Source of the DNA: Grammothele lineata
Taxonomy: Eukaryota > Basidiomycota > Agaricomycetes > Polyporales > Polyporaceae
Assembly: GCA_002150815.3 (NCBI GenBank)
Contig: NDFF03000028.1
Coordinates: forward strand, 326,694 to 390,693
Direction of reading: 5' to 3'
Length of the DNA: 64,000 nt
Part shown: piece by piece, positions 1 through 12,040 of the stretch
Layout: the number at the start of each line of letters is the position of its first letter
How positions within the stretch are numbered: the first letter of the stretch is position 1
The notes under the pieces: model-generated
Seen by the model: the letters and a program-made list of their open reading frames with translations, nothing else
The model's database searches: none
What the model was told of the DNA's origin: nothing
Program-made: the position numbers and the translations under genes

Positions 1-1368
1 CGCCGTTTCAATACCATCAGCGAGCATCAGCCCATCCATCCACCACCCGTCTCTATTCCCGTCCGCGTGCTCCCAAGCCCATGTGCCTCCCTATCGCCCC
101 GCCCCGACGCTGTTTTCCCGCCCCTTCCCCGCGACCCACTACGCTCGCTTCCGACCCCGACGCTGCGAGTCCGTGGCACGCTGGCTGCGAGTGCGCCCCA
201 GCTTGCCGCGGCTAGTGCCCCCGCCCCACCGTCCTCATGAGCTGGGCCCGCCCCCGCCCAGGCCCGGACGCAGTCTGTGCCCGCCGAGACGCCCCCGCCG
301 GGTTCGTGTGAGAACGGAGAAGGGCCCAACAGCCGTCCTTGTGCACCCTCTGATCACGCCCCCCTTCGCTCTCACCTGCGCCACACGAACGTTCACGACA
401 GTCTCCGCTCGCTCGGACGCGCCCTGTCAAAAGTCTCACCCGGCCCTCCCCCGCGCGCCCCTCTCTGCCAGCCTGGCCCCTCGCGTCGCGGTATGTATGT
501 ACGACGTACATGTATGTAACACCGTCGCCCAGCGCGCTACGTCCGTCGCGCGTCCGTCGCGCAAATTCACCGGCCCTCATCCACGCCGCCCGCTGACCCT
601 GCCGGACGTGTTCCGGATCGGGCTCCCTGCACGCCGTCGCGCGCCGCGCTGGGTCCATATGCTCGCACCGAATGCGCCAGGCACGCTGCCCATCCTGTGT
701 GATCCACACCCTGCGCCAGACCGGGACTGGACCGCCTGCGCGCGCTCTGTACCGCGTCGGAACGCCCGGCTTGCGTCCGTGCCCACGCCGCCAGGACCGG
801 GCACGGCCAGGACAGCGCAAGGACAGCGAAGGCCCAAGGGCGCGGCGCCACCGACGGGCATCCTGACATCGACGGCGCGACCGCGCCATCGACGCGTCGG
901 AAGCATCCCTCCCTCGGTGCGACTTCAGATTGAGATTTTCTCGAGCACGCGCCCGCCGCCGGCAAAGATAGTTCTGGAAAAGGGCCAGCTGCGCGCTCCT
1001 GCGCGGGGCCTAAAACCGTCCCCGCCTGTTGCCGCACTAGAATCGCGGCGACTGCACGCTGCTTCCCCGCTTCGAATTCTTCCACGCTCCAGTGGCCTCC
1101 CCTGTAACCCGAATACTTACAACCCCTCCGACATATCATCATCCTCTATCGCCTTTCTGACGTGTGCCGGCTGTGCCCCCGTTACTAACCCAAATACTCT
1201 GAAAACGGCGAGATCCTTTTCGCCTTCCTTCGAACATCATATTCGCCTCACAACATGTTGATCTTGTACACCGCGCGGACCGTCCGCAGCGTCTCTGTGC
1301 AACACATTCAACGTCTGTATCTACACCCTCGTCCGACTGTCGTACGCTGCGTACGACATCGCGCAAAC
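1..1368. other. gene-free GC-rich flank downstream of UTP6
   Basis: I see no recognisable gene here. Long open frames exist on both strands, but their products are Arg/Pro/Ala-rich with no conserved blocks, as expected from GC-rich DNA with few stop codons. The stretch contains the 3' side of the minus-strand UTP6 gene, whose stop is at 1369. Confidence 0.5.
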
Positions 1369-4363
1369 CTACGCCGCCGCCGGAACCTCCTCCCCGGCCT
1401 CTCGTTCTGTGACGTGACGATCGTCTTCGCCCGGAACCTCCTCTCCATCCAGGACCGTCCTCCACCGCCGCTCCACCTCCTGCCCGGCGGCATCTCCCAG
1501 CGCGCTCCTCGCCCTTGCGACGACCGCTATCGCCTCCTTCCCCTGGCCCCTGCGCAGCAGCCATGTGGCCCACGCCGTCGTCGCCTCCACTCCATTGCTG
1601 CGTCGCCACTGCTCGTATATTGCACGCACCACACGCTCGTCGCCAGCAGCGCGCGCACCAGAAGCCGCCGGCCCCCCGCCGCTTAACCCGACGGCGCTCG
1701 CGTCGGCACCGCGCGCGTGCTCGCCCTCGCCCGCCGTCGTCTCCTGCGTGAACACCTCCTTCCACACCCGCGCGGTCGGCGCGTAGGCGGTCGCAATTCG
1801 TCGCACGAGCGCGAGGCGCGCCTCGGTGTCGCGCGCCTCCTTTGCCTGCGCATGCGTGCTCACGTCCATGCTCGTGCTCGGGGAGGCGGCGGCGCCAGCA
1901 GCAGCTGACGTGGAGCTCGGATGGTGCGCGATCGAGCACGGTTGATGACGCGACGACAGCGCGCGGTGCGTCGCGGCTGCGTACCGTATCAGGAGCACCT
2001 CGTGGACCGCGCCCGCCGCGTCCGCCGGGGCCCGGATAAGCCGGCTCTCGTCAAGCAAATGCTGTGCAGGGCGAAATAAAGAATGGGCGCGCCGCGGGGG
2101 GACCGCACCGGTCCCGGCGAGCAGCACAAACGTCGGGCGCGTAAGTGGTGTTGTACAAACTCGCGAGGCGGATACTGCGCACCTCGAGCAGCTGGACGTC
2201 AGTGACCGCATCTGGACCCGCGTCGATGCCGGGTGATGTTGCGCCTGGGCGCAATGAAGGCCGGACTTGCGGTGCGAGGCCCCACAGCCAGACGTCTTGC
2301 ACGGCGTCGTCCTGGGCTTGTCTCCGGGCCTCTTCCCATGCACGTTTGACGTCTTCTGGCTCGGCAAACGCACGCTCAGCGTCTAATCGCGCTAACCATA
2401 CGGATGTGCTGACGGGCGACTTGCTCGTGTGCCTACGCGACGCACGCAGGATCTTTTCCGGTGTGTTCACCTTCGGCGGAAGCAGCGAGGTCCCGAGCGA
2501 TGCGTGATGTGAGACAAGGAGCCGTATGTGCGCCGCGAGCAGGGCGGGTGGCACAGGGTCGGGAAGTTGCTGGATCAGGAGGTGAAGAGCGGTGATCAGG
2601 TAGGCTTTCTGTCGAGCGCATGTGAGTACGGGAAATTGCATGTGCTTTGTGCTGTAAATGAAACACGGCGACAAACGATCAAAACGCGCAAACCAGTATG
2701 CTGCAGAAATTCGCGAGCACGCGTTCGCAACGTCGATCTCATTCAGACAAACAAAGTCGCTTCAGAGCATGCCAGCAAGCTGCCAGCATGCGACCAACGT
2801 GAACGACAAAGGCCAAGGTACTCCGGCAAGCCCGTCCGAAGCGGAGGTCTCGTGTTGTCGGCGGAGACGCGAGATAAGGTATGTACTCACCAGGGTGTTG
2901 TCGACATCCTTCCCGCACCACTCTTGGACGAACTCGGCGTACACGCTCGAAACGCCGGGGGTCATATCACCCACGGACCTTCTCACGTTGTCTGAAAGTT
3001 GTACATTAGCAATCTTCAGAGCTTCGACGAGCGGTTCTCCGACGAGGTTCGGCGTGAGATGTCGTGTGGCTGCCATTTTTATCGCGCCTGGGTGGGAAGG
3101 TAATGTGTCGCGGAGGAGGGTGTGTAGATGTTCCAGGAGAGACTCTTTGAGAGGTTGCGGGGAGGGATATGTTGACACGAGCTCGTTCAATGAAGTGAAT
3201 AGCTCGATTCGAGGTATCGCTGTGAGAGCACGAATGATTCCTAACACATAGCGGAGTCTTGCACTGTGCGGGCGTACCTTTCACTGCGCTTGTTATCACC
3301 GACCTGACGATCGCCCCATCCATAATTTCCCTGCGCGCGGCCTCGTCTTCACCAACCCCCTCACCATCAACGTCCATGCCGTCCGCGGCATCAGTTGTCA
3401 CGGGTTCTTCGTCGCCCAGGCCTTGCCATAGGTCCTTCTCCCCACCGTCTGTCTCCCTACGCTCGTCCGTTCCCAGGCCGGTGGCCTTTCCCTTTCCTTT
3501 CACGTCAATTCCTAGGACGCTCCATCGCCGACGCAAACTTTCCACAAACCCCAACTCCATTCGCACGTACTCGCGCCACATCTCGACGCTGTCCGCGTTC
3601 AGCCGCAGACCGCGCTGGAGCAGCGTACGCGCCGCCGAGGGTGACAGGTGTTCTAGCTCGTGGGACGCGGCGAGCACGTACAATGCGGGGACATTGGGAT
3701 GCAATTGAAGCGCACTGCCATTGTATGGGGTGAGTGCCCGCGACTGGAGAGGTGCACGGCGACAAGGGTGCAATACTGACCGTGCGGTAATGCGTCCGAC
3801 GAGCGAACGTGCCCCCTCCTTCTTCGCAACCTGGATGTACTGTATCCACAGTCCAACGTCGCCCTTGAACTTCTTCAGCGCACGCTCGAATATTTGGAAC
3901 TGGCGCCGAACAAGAGCGTAGTCGGATACGGAGGGTGGACCTTTCTCGATTTCTGCGCCGTCCAGGTGAAACGCTTCAGGAATCATCAGGCGGAAGGCAA
4001 CGAGGAAGGTGTGCTTACTCAGACGTTCCGCGCGTTTCTTCCGCAACGCTTCCAAACTCATCTCGTATGTGGCATACCGAAGAAAGTCGGCCTTCTTCGG
4101 TATGCGGCGGACGAGTGCGGTCTCGAACGCAGTCCGCTTTTGCATTATTTGTTTGGCTTCTTTCTGTGTGCATGACGCTGACAGTCAATTACGACATAGT
4201 CCTAATACATCGAGGTGTTGTATTCCGGGTACATACTTGAGTAAAAAGACCCTTTTGGACAAGGTCCTTGAGCTCGGAGAGCATCTGGAAGCGCATTAAT
4301 ACGGCATCTGTTACGAGTATAAGGGTGGCGTACCTGCTCCTGTTGAAACTGCACCCGCTCCAT
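1369..4363 (-). CDS. UTP6: UTP6, U3 snoRNA-associated protein 6 (SSU processome)
   Basis: UTP6 is a HAT-repeat scaffold of the UTP-B module of the small-subunit processome. It acts in the nucleolus on 18S pre-rRNA processing. Seven exons are inferred: 4363-4334, 4284-4237, 4163-3781, 3714-3278, 3240-2891, 2608-2132 and 2061-1369. They join in phase to 806 codons including the stop. The protein opens MERVQFQQEQML, runs into KEAKQIMQKRTAFETALVRR, and continues with the YATYEMSLEALRKKR block typical of the UTP6 N-terminus. HAT-like helices follow (LHPNVPALYVLAASHELEH, NADSVEMWREYVRMELGFVE). The C-terminal exon is Ala/Arg-rich and less conserved. The weakest splice site is the donor near 2131 (GTTTGT). 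A divergent gene starts 494 bp away. Identity is secure from the N-terminus; the exact C-terminal exon junctions are less so. Confidence 0.88.
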
Positions 4364-4856
4364 GATTAATTATGACCGCCCGCGGACCTAGGAGAGAGGT
4401 GGACGGGAGACGAGGGACAGAGCACGGAGGATGTGGCCGCAGGTGCTGCAGCACGGAACAGAAATTGTTGCACCCACGTGCCGATATCCACGTGAGGCGT
4501 CCAACATATCTGGATCTCTGCTCCCGAAGCAAGCGGAGTCACAATTTGGACTAGAAAGGGATTCATACTTGCCTATGTGCATCCTCAACTATGTCCAAGT
4601 AGCTCCAAAAAGGCTCTAGCAGTATTTCTGATACCAGTACTCCACTGTCCGCCCTCAAGATACTCAGAAAACCGTATGTGAACAGACACGCGAGGGTGCA
4701 GCAGATGGGCGCCTTGCGCCTCGGATGGTGCGGAGTTTTCGGTGCGACGGTTTTGAGTTCCGGCAGACGCGCCGTCGGGCGGAGCAGAGTCGAGAGGCGC
4801 TGTCGAGCAGAGCTTCCCCCTCAGCTTTGCCTCCGTCCCCCTCCACCACATCCACG
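4364..4856. promoter_or_regulatory. shared promoter between UTP6 and the serine-rich gene
   Basis: This 493 bp stretch separates the start codons of two divergent genes, so both promoters must lie here or in the flanking 5' UTRs. I see no clear TATA box and no conserved open frame. Confidence 0.45.
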
Positions 4857-6338
4857 ATGCCCGCCAAAGCACATAGACCAGCAATGGTCCGCACACACTC
4901 CCGCTCGTCGTCTGGAGGCTCTTCCAAAGCTGGTCTCGGTCTCCAATTTACCCAGAGAGACCCCCCACCTCCGCGAGTAGCTGATAAAGCCAAGAAGTCT
5001 GGCCATGTTCATCACGAGGTGCGTCCGCTCTGTGTGCGGTAGTCTGTACTGCAACAGTCGCCCTAATCCCCTATGTCTGCATTGCGTATCATGTAGCCCA
5101 CTGCGCGCGTCGCCAGCGCCCACCTCATGCGGTCCAACAGCGGGATTCGCGTACATTCAAGGGAGAACATCGCTGCGGCCATTCGTCGGGCCCCCACGCC
5201 CAACGCTGTCGCGAAGCCGAACGGTGCCAAACAGAAGGTGGACTTCTCTATATCCAGTCAGGGCGAGGGCGAGGACGAGGACGAATGGGTGTCAAGCGAG
5301 AGTGGTGCCGCAACACCGAACGAAGGATCCGACTCGGAGACCACTCCGATCGAGCAGGTTCCGAAGCGTCTTGCAGCGATTACTGCACATGCTCAACAAA
5401 CCCAGGCCAACGCCACCACCAGTCACGATGTCGCGACCCCGAGGGCCGTTCCACCGACCTTGCCTCGTGTTGATACAGCGCGTTTATCCCCACTCCCGCG
5501 CGTTCCGACTGTGCGCGATCTGACGAGCCCAGGAGAGAAGGAGCAACCCAAAGCCTCGTCTAGGCAATCGCAGCGGGATCAGCAGCGGCCGCAAGTAGCC
5601 ATCCAAATCTCTAGCCCCACTCCGCCCGCAACTAAGGCGCTCTCAGAAACTCATTCCCCACCTCGCCGGTCGCCCGACATCGACAACGCTCGCAAACGAC
5701 AATCCATGACGCGACCTCCGTCAACGCACTCCATAACGTCTCCCGTGACCCTGCGGCCACATCCGCTCATCCGAGGCAATTCTTACGGCCAAGGCGTATT
5801 TGCAGGAAAGCCCGCTCCGCTCGCACCTTTGGCCACTGTATTACCGGACTCTGCCTCCGGGCAGCTGACCACCGCCTCCTCTTCGCCGACTAGCCTCCGT
5901 GCCAGCTCTCCTACCAGTATCCGCACCACATCTGCCTCCCCTAACATGTCCTCTCCTTCATCATCGCAAGCCCATCGCCAGCTTCGGCGCACTTCTACCT
6001 CCTCCGTAGCGTCCAGCGCAACGATGCCCGTCCAGCCCACCGTCGAGAAGTTGTCCGGCCGATCCCAGCACGATCGGAACCGGACGCTTTCCACAATATC
6101 CTCCAGCTCTTCGATCGCCGCGCTGACGAATTTCGCGCTGCGGTCCGCCCCATCCCCCACGCGCCCGCCTCTCCACATCACGTCCCACTTCCCGCCGCAA
6201 GACCAGAACAACACGTTGGAGACGATTCACCCGCTATTGCCGCCGCCATACCTCAGCGCGCACCTCACTGTGCTGGCGTATCGAAACCCCATCGCGGAGT
6301 CATATGATAGGGTCATTAGGGCGAAGCAGCGCAGGTGA
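4857..6338 (+). CDS. serine/proline-rich protein, possibly DUF3295/Mks1-like
   Basis: Two exons join in phase: 4857-5018 and 5097-6338, about 467 residues. The start has AACG-free but acceptable context (cacgATGcc). The protein is low-complexity, rich in Ser, Thr and Pro. It has a short N-terminal block (GLGLQFTQRDPPPPR), an acidic core with EDEDEWVSSESG near residues 110-120, and a conserved-looking C-terminus (HPLLPPPYLSAHLTVLAYR, ESYDRVIRAKQRR). The acidic DEWVSSESG core and the HPLLPPPYLS tail resemble fungal DUF3295 proteins, the family of yeast Mks1, a regulator in nitrogen/TOR signalling. This assignment is from memory and weak. There is no signal peptide or membrane segment. Confidence 0.6.
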
Positions 6339-9300
6339 TTGAGCGGAGCGTGCGTCAGGTGCAAGCGGTGAAGCTTTTATTCGGTGAGCTTCGGCAAAGT
6401 TTCGAACTTCGGACTGAGGCTCATGGAGGCGCCAGTCATACCGAGTCCAGACGGACGTTTTTCAATAGTGTAGATCGGACATTGCGCACGCGACTCTTAG
6501 CTTTGCTGTATATTTATCAGCCACTGTAATCTGGATTTCCATCCTATGCTTTCAGCTTATGTTCATGCGTACGACTGACTGACCAAACATCAAGTCAAGG
6601 CAATGTAGGCCGCAGTCCGATGGTCTTATCGCGAACACGGGTCAGCTGGCTTCTCAAGAAAGATGCGTCCAACCTCCGCAAGTACCATGACGACAACAAA
6701 CGCAACTTCGTCCTATCTTGGCCTGCGCTAGTGCTGCTACGCAAAGGTCCCGGTATCTGGCACGATAACTCGGCTAGATTCAAAATTCCCCAATACCGAC
6801 GCATATGTGCTAGATGCGGGGACCGCCGGAAGAAGGTCCGCGGTGCAAAGTTGTCTGTTTGCAAGATCTAGGCTCGTACGTCGGTCGCTTAGAAGGTCCG
6901 CGCGGTGACTCTAGCCCGTACTGTCGAAGAGGAGAAAACTCTTCCGCATCCCACGTGCTCCGGAGCATACACAGTCGACCCCAACCGCCCTCTCGCAAGC
7001 ACAGGGCAATACAAACGTGCTCCTCCGCCGACCCTCACGCGTGCTCGCGTCAACACGAGGTCGAGGCAAGAACTTCCCTGCTCGAATCCTCCGACAGCCG
7101 GCAGACCGGGCAGCCCCTCCAGGCCACGAAGTTCTGCGATGACGTCTTTACCCGACAGCCTATCCGGCAGGCCCGGACATTCCTCGACCGAAGGGCCTGC
7201 TTCCGGAGTCTTCTTGATTCAACGCCTCGCGCCGGCCGCCGCGCCTGATCGTCGCCGCCTCGCCGCCCCGACCGCCTCGACTTGGGCTGGCCACGCATCC
7301 TCTAGCCCTTCTTCGATGTTCAGAGCTTCAAGCTGTCGGGGTTGGTTCTGGATCCTGGGCCGGCGTGCTCTTCGACGGCTCCACTGAAGCCTTCAAAGCT
7401 TCATGTCGACCATGCGCGCCCGTCCGCTCTATCGACGTCCCCGCCGTCACGCTCGCGCGCGACGTCCGAGCTTCGGGGCATCGAAGGCCTCGCGCGTGGC
7501 AGCTGCACCGTGTGGACCACCGCGCGAGATCAGCGCGCGAAGCCCTGCGTCGTATGTGTGCATGCATATTGTTTGCCAGGTCGGGCGTACTCATTGTATC
7601 GACTGTATACATACGTCAGGACGCTGCCCCTCCTCTGAGGTACCTTCGGTTACATAGATGGGGTTCCCGTGGAAAAGGTGGAACTCGAGGCTCTGCTCTC
7701 GAGCTGCGAAGGCAGAACAAGCTCAATAAATGGCGAGGTTCGTGTTCGGACCGCTGAATCTGCTCTTACACCTCATCTCGGACGCGCCAGCTCACCTCCG
7801 CCGCCCGCTCACAGGTTCCGCCGCCCCTCATGTCCGCACGGATGACGGTTGCGAGCACGCGCACGAAGTCAAAATTGACCCATCGCTCTACGGTCGAGGA
7901 AGGTAGAAGATTGTCTATAACGGCCATTCAGGGAGGATCGCACGTCGTCTGAGTGCTGCTAATGAGGTGCAGGGATACCTGGCCTTGTCTTCTCTGGCAA
8001 TAGCATGTCCTGCGCGATGCAGCTCGGCCGCGGCGGCTCCGCCGTCCACGGACATCGATCACCTTCTGGCTCACACCAGACCCAAGGCATGTGCTGCCGC
8101 GGCGCACGAAGGAGGTTGGTCGGCTTCCGCGTTCGGCGCGACTCCCTGCGGAGGCCCACATGCATGGTGGTCAATATCATGCCTTCTTGATGGCGACCTT
8201 CACACACGACGTGCCAGGAAGGGATTGACTATCATTGATTCGTTGACGGAAGGTGCTGTGGCTTTCCTTTTCTTCGATTCCCATTCAGTCAATTCCCATT
8301 CAGTGATTATACTGCCTTTATACGTACGTAAGTTAAAGCGGACGCGGCGCGGTTCTGATACGATCTTCTGCTAGACAGATCGCTCTGCTTTGAATGCACA
8401 GGTTCATTAACCAAATATATGGCCGGCGGGAACGTGGCCAGGGCTATCTGAAATGGCATTCAATACAGCGCAAGCTTCTGATGTGTCAGGATGCCGGGGA
8501 AATAGTAAATTATTTGAAGTATGGCACAGTACAACGCCCGGTCCAAACAAGTTCTATCCACCTTGATCCACGCCGTTACCTACGCGGCCACTCGGTTTCG
8601 TGCTGCGTACCATAGGGCTTGGCCCCGCCGAGGAATTCAACAAGGATTCCAAAACAAGTTCCATCCACAGTTCGGACGTAAGCAGCCTTCCCCTCAGCGC
8701 TCGTAACAAGAGATATTGAGAAAGCATCGCAATGTAGTCTGCAGCCCACGTACACTGCAAATTCTCTTAGGTATGGCGTAGTCCTGAACCTCCGACGAAC
8801 TCTTGATATGCTCTCGGGTGGGCCTGGTTGGACACAAAGCTTTCAAGTTCGTCCTGCCGAAGTTCTCACTATGTAGGTTACCATAGTACACTCCCGACGA
8901 ACCATCTGCAAGAGGGGTAGCCACACTTTGTCGCATACTCGCTTTTGGAGTCGCGGGATACAAGGGAAGAGCGCGGCCTCAATCTCATCACACCATTAGT
9001 AGGGTGCAATATAACTGTTCCCAGTGCCAAAATTTGTTTAACTCTCTCAGGTTGAGACAGTCCATGCTCAGTGAGGCCTGTCCCAGTGTCCCATCCGAGG
9101 TATGTCGTCAAGTTGTCGTAGCGTTACTCAATAACTCTACAGGAGCCTGGCAATACACGACACGTCCACCCAACTTAACCAGGCAATGCTCATGCGGCTC
9201 ATGAGAGCTCAATGTCATCTGCATCGAACTTAACTTATCTTCATGCCCCTAGTCGGATGAGAGGCCGAGGCCACACGTACAACACATCTGACTCCTAGTT

Positions 9301-9916
9301 GTCGTACGACGTCGCTGGATACCGCCTCTCTTCGCACTGCGCCTTGCCAGAAGGCTGCCGGAGAAACGTCAGTCGACCTGTATTACTAGGAGACAGTAGT
9401 CATCAAACACCATCGTATCCAGTCTACGCACAAACGTGCACACGAAGTTGAGGTAGCGCAATTACCGTTCTGAGCCAACTCAAGACTACCTACATGTCAC
9501 TGGTTTGCCGATCGTTGACGTCGACACAGCAATATCTGGGTAATTTGCGTGCTGGTCAGGTCGTCGACTGCTTCGGCTCGTTCAGTCGCACGATGAAAAC
9601 AGTAACAGAAGGGAAGAAAAAGTGCTCAAACTCCCTAAAAGAACTAACTAGCTACACGTACAGATCAGTTTTGCTTCGGCCTAATGTGAAACCGTGGCCA
9701 TAGTCCGTATATATGCTCCTCCGACATCTATGCTGAATATACGAAAGCGGGGGGATGACGATGATGGAGATGAAAAACCAGTGATATCGGATATCGTAAA
9801 AGCGGAAAGCGGCGTGTGGCCGACCACACAGCACGTCGACAGGGGACGGTGAACGAATTAGAGTAAAGCCCGGTCGCCGACGGAGAAGATTTCCGGAGGT
9901 ATAGAACACGACGAGC
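6339..9916. other. 3.6 kb stretch with no recognisable gene
   Basis: I find no conserved protein block, tRNA or terminal repeat on either strand. Open frames are short and overlap on both strands. Around 8277-8304 the 13-mer attcccattcagt occurs twice in tandem, separated by two bases. The right end carries the 3' UTR of UGP1. Candidates are long UTRs, a decayed gene or non-coding transcripts, but nothing in the sequence decides between them. Confidence 0.4.
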
Positions 9917-11871
9917 TTACAGCTCCTGTGAGGCGAGGTCGCGTCAGCGGCATGCACAGGAGGCGGTATAAGAGAGGAGCAACGCACAATCATGTTGAGG
10001 TTACCCGAGAGCAGCCTGTTCTCGAGCACACAGCCATCGGGGATGTCGATGCGCTGTCCCTCGTTCGCAACGACGATGACCGTGCCGCGCAGGGTGACGT
10101 TGCGCCCGAAGTACACGTCGCCGGTGACGGTGAGATGATCGAGCTCAATGATCTTGGGGATCTTCTTGAAGCGCTTCTGGAACTGCGCGATCTTCTTGAA
10201 GTGGTCGCCGAGCTTGATGACGGGCGTCGTCTCGAACATGCGCTGCGGGTTGATGATGAGCTGGCCATGCTCGAGCGAGTAGATGTCGCTCTTGATGAGG
10301 AGCAGGTCAGAGCAGCTCTTGACGGGCAGGAAGCGGCTACGAGGGACGTTGACACCGTGTGCATTGTTGAAGTGCTTGATCGCGTCACCGGCGGCGGTCT
10401 CAAGCTGGATGACGGCCTGGCCGTCATCGGTCGTCTTGGGGTTGACGATAATATCGAGCTCCATGCCCTCAGTCTCCATGATACGCTTGAGAGCTATTCA
10501 ATGTGGTCGGCGTCAATAGACGCTCATTCGGTCCGACATAAATAACGAACCGCGGAGGTTAATCCAGAGGTTGTTGGTGTTGAAGATCTTGAACTTCCGG
10601 ACTGCCAAATATGCTCAGACTGCGGAGTCGGCTTCGGTGAGAAACATTAACATACCAGACTTGAAGTCCTCGATGTGCTCATTCGGTACCTGGGCGACCT
10701 CAAGCAGACGGATATTGCCCTCATAGTCAATGAGAGTACCACCCTGCAGTCCTACCGTCAGCTTCTGATACTGCCTAGTATAACCATACGCGACGTACCT
10801 TGATATCGGCCTTCGTCTTGTCCGTTACCTCCATGATGAACTCGGCCTGAGCATCGATCATGTGCTGGAGAATCGGCATGTCGACACTGGAGAGGGAATA
10901 AGGCTCAAGCGCCGGGAAATGAAACGACGACTACTCACACAGCACCCAAGTTGTCAGAGTTCGACACGAAGAGGTACTCCTTGCCCTCCGCGAGCAACTG
11001 ATCGAGCACACCCGAGTGGAGGAGCGCATTGTAGAGATCACCGTGACCAGGCGGGTACCAGTGCTTCTTGTCAGAGTCGGCCGAGCGAGGGCAGGGCAAG
11101 AGGGTCTCCTTGTAGATGCGTGGGTAGCGCGACTGGTTGAACGTGGTAATGCGCAGCTGCTGGTTCGCGTACTTCTTGATGATGCGCAGGGTGTCCTCGT
11201 GAGTGTTGAATGACGTCATGAGGATGAGCGGCACGTCGACGCGGTGAGTGGTGTTCAGGTGCTCAATCTGGCGCACGGTCAGGTCCAGGAAGGTCATGTC
11301 GTCCTTAACCTCGAGCGCGGACTTCGCCCCGGTCATACCTGCTGATCGTGAGCGAAAGCACGCCAAGCAAAGGGTAAAAGGACGCACCCATGGAGGTTCC
11401 GAGACCGCCATTGACCTTCAATACTGCGAGCTTGTTGAGGTTCGCGGGCGTGCCCTCGGGCAGCTTCGCGTACGGGACGATCTTGTCCTCAGAGGGCGAG
11501 CTGATGCGATCCCAGTCGCTACAGGGTCATGAGCAAATGAATGACGCGTGCAGATGGGGTAGACGCGTACAGATCTTGGCGGCGAGCGCGGTCGGAAAGA
11601 TAACGAGTGAAGAGGTAGAAGAAGGACTGCATCTCGGTGTCGAAGGCCTTGATTTTGACGCGATGCGGTCGATCTCAATTGGACGGGCGGAGCATGTGTG
11701 GAGAAGACGCACCTTCTTCGTCTCGGGGTCTGAGACGGTGTTGACGAGCGCGGAGAGCTCGTTGCGCATAGCCTTGGCGGCGACACCGGTGGTAGAGGTC
11801 TTGAAGTCGATGTGACTAGCCCCGCGGACGCGGGCGTTGAAAGAGTCGCTCTTGGGCATGAGGGAGTCCAT
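9917..11871 (-). CDS. UGP1: UTP--glucose-1-phosphate uridylyltransferase
   Basis: This cytosolic enzyme makes UDP-glucose from UTP and glucose-1-phosphate, feeding cell-wall glucan, glycogen, trehalose and glycoprotein synthesis. The predicted protein matches the family from end to end. It has an N-terminal helical region ([17 protein letters not shown]), the nucleotide-binding loop [59 protein letters not shown], and [10 protein letters not shown]. The C-terminal left-handed beta-helix includes [21 protein letters not shown]. Introns include 9926-9987, 10494-10550 and 10602-10655. The last exon (9925-9917) encodes only Glu-Leu-stop. The start at 11871 sits in a strong context (gagccATGG). 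An upstream untranslated exon and a TATA box support it. Confidence 0.95.
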
Positions 11872-12040
11872 GGCTCTGTGAGGGGGTGAGGGAAAATTGG
11901 GGGAGGGATGGCGCGGGAAAGACGCACGGCTGGTTTATGTGGACGGGCTTTGTGGTGTTGGTCGAGATGAGGAGGGGAAGGTTGGGGGTGGAGAGGGAGC
12001 GGACTGGAGGGGCCCGTGGACGGTGGTGACGTTTATATAC
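11872..12040 (-). promoter_or_regulatory. UGP1 TATA box, 5' UTR and 5' UTR intron
   Basis: Read on the minus strand, GTATATAAAC lies at 12031-12040. It is followed by an ATG-free leader, a donor (ccGTGCGT at 11927) and an acceptor (cacag ending at 11876) just before the start codon. The 52-base intron therefore lies in the 5' UTR. The leader is by chance open in the same frame, so an N-terminal extension is possible, but no ATG occurs between the TATA box and 11871. Confidence 0.55.

Noticed and set aside
83..1261. 392-codon open frame on the plus strand
   Set aside because: Product is Pro/Arg/Ala-rich without conserved blocks, and frames of similar length overlap it on the other strand; typical of GC-rich non-coding DNA.
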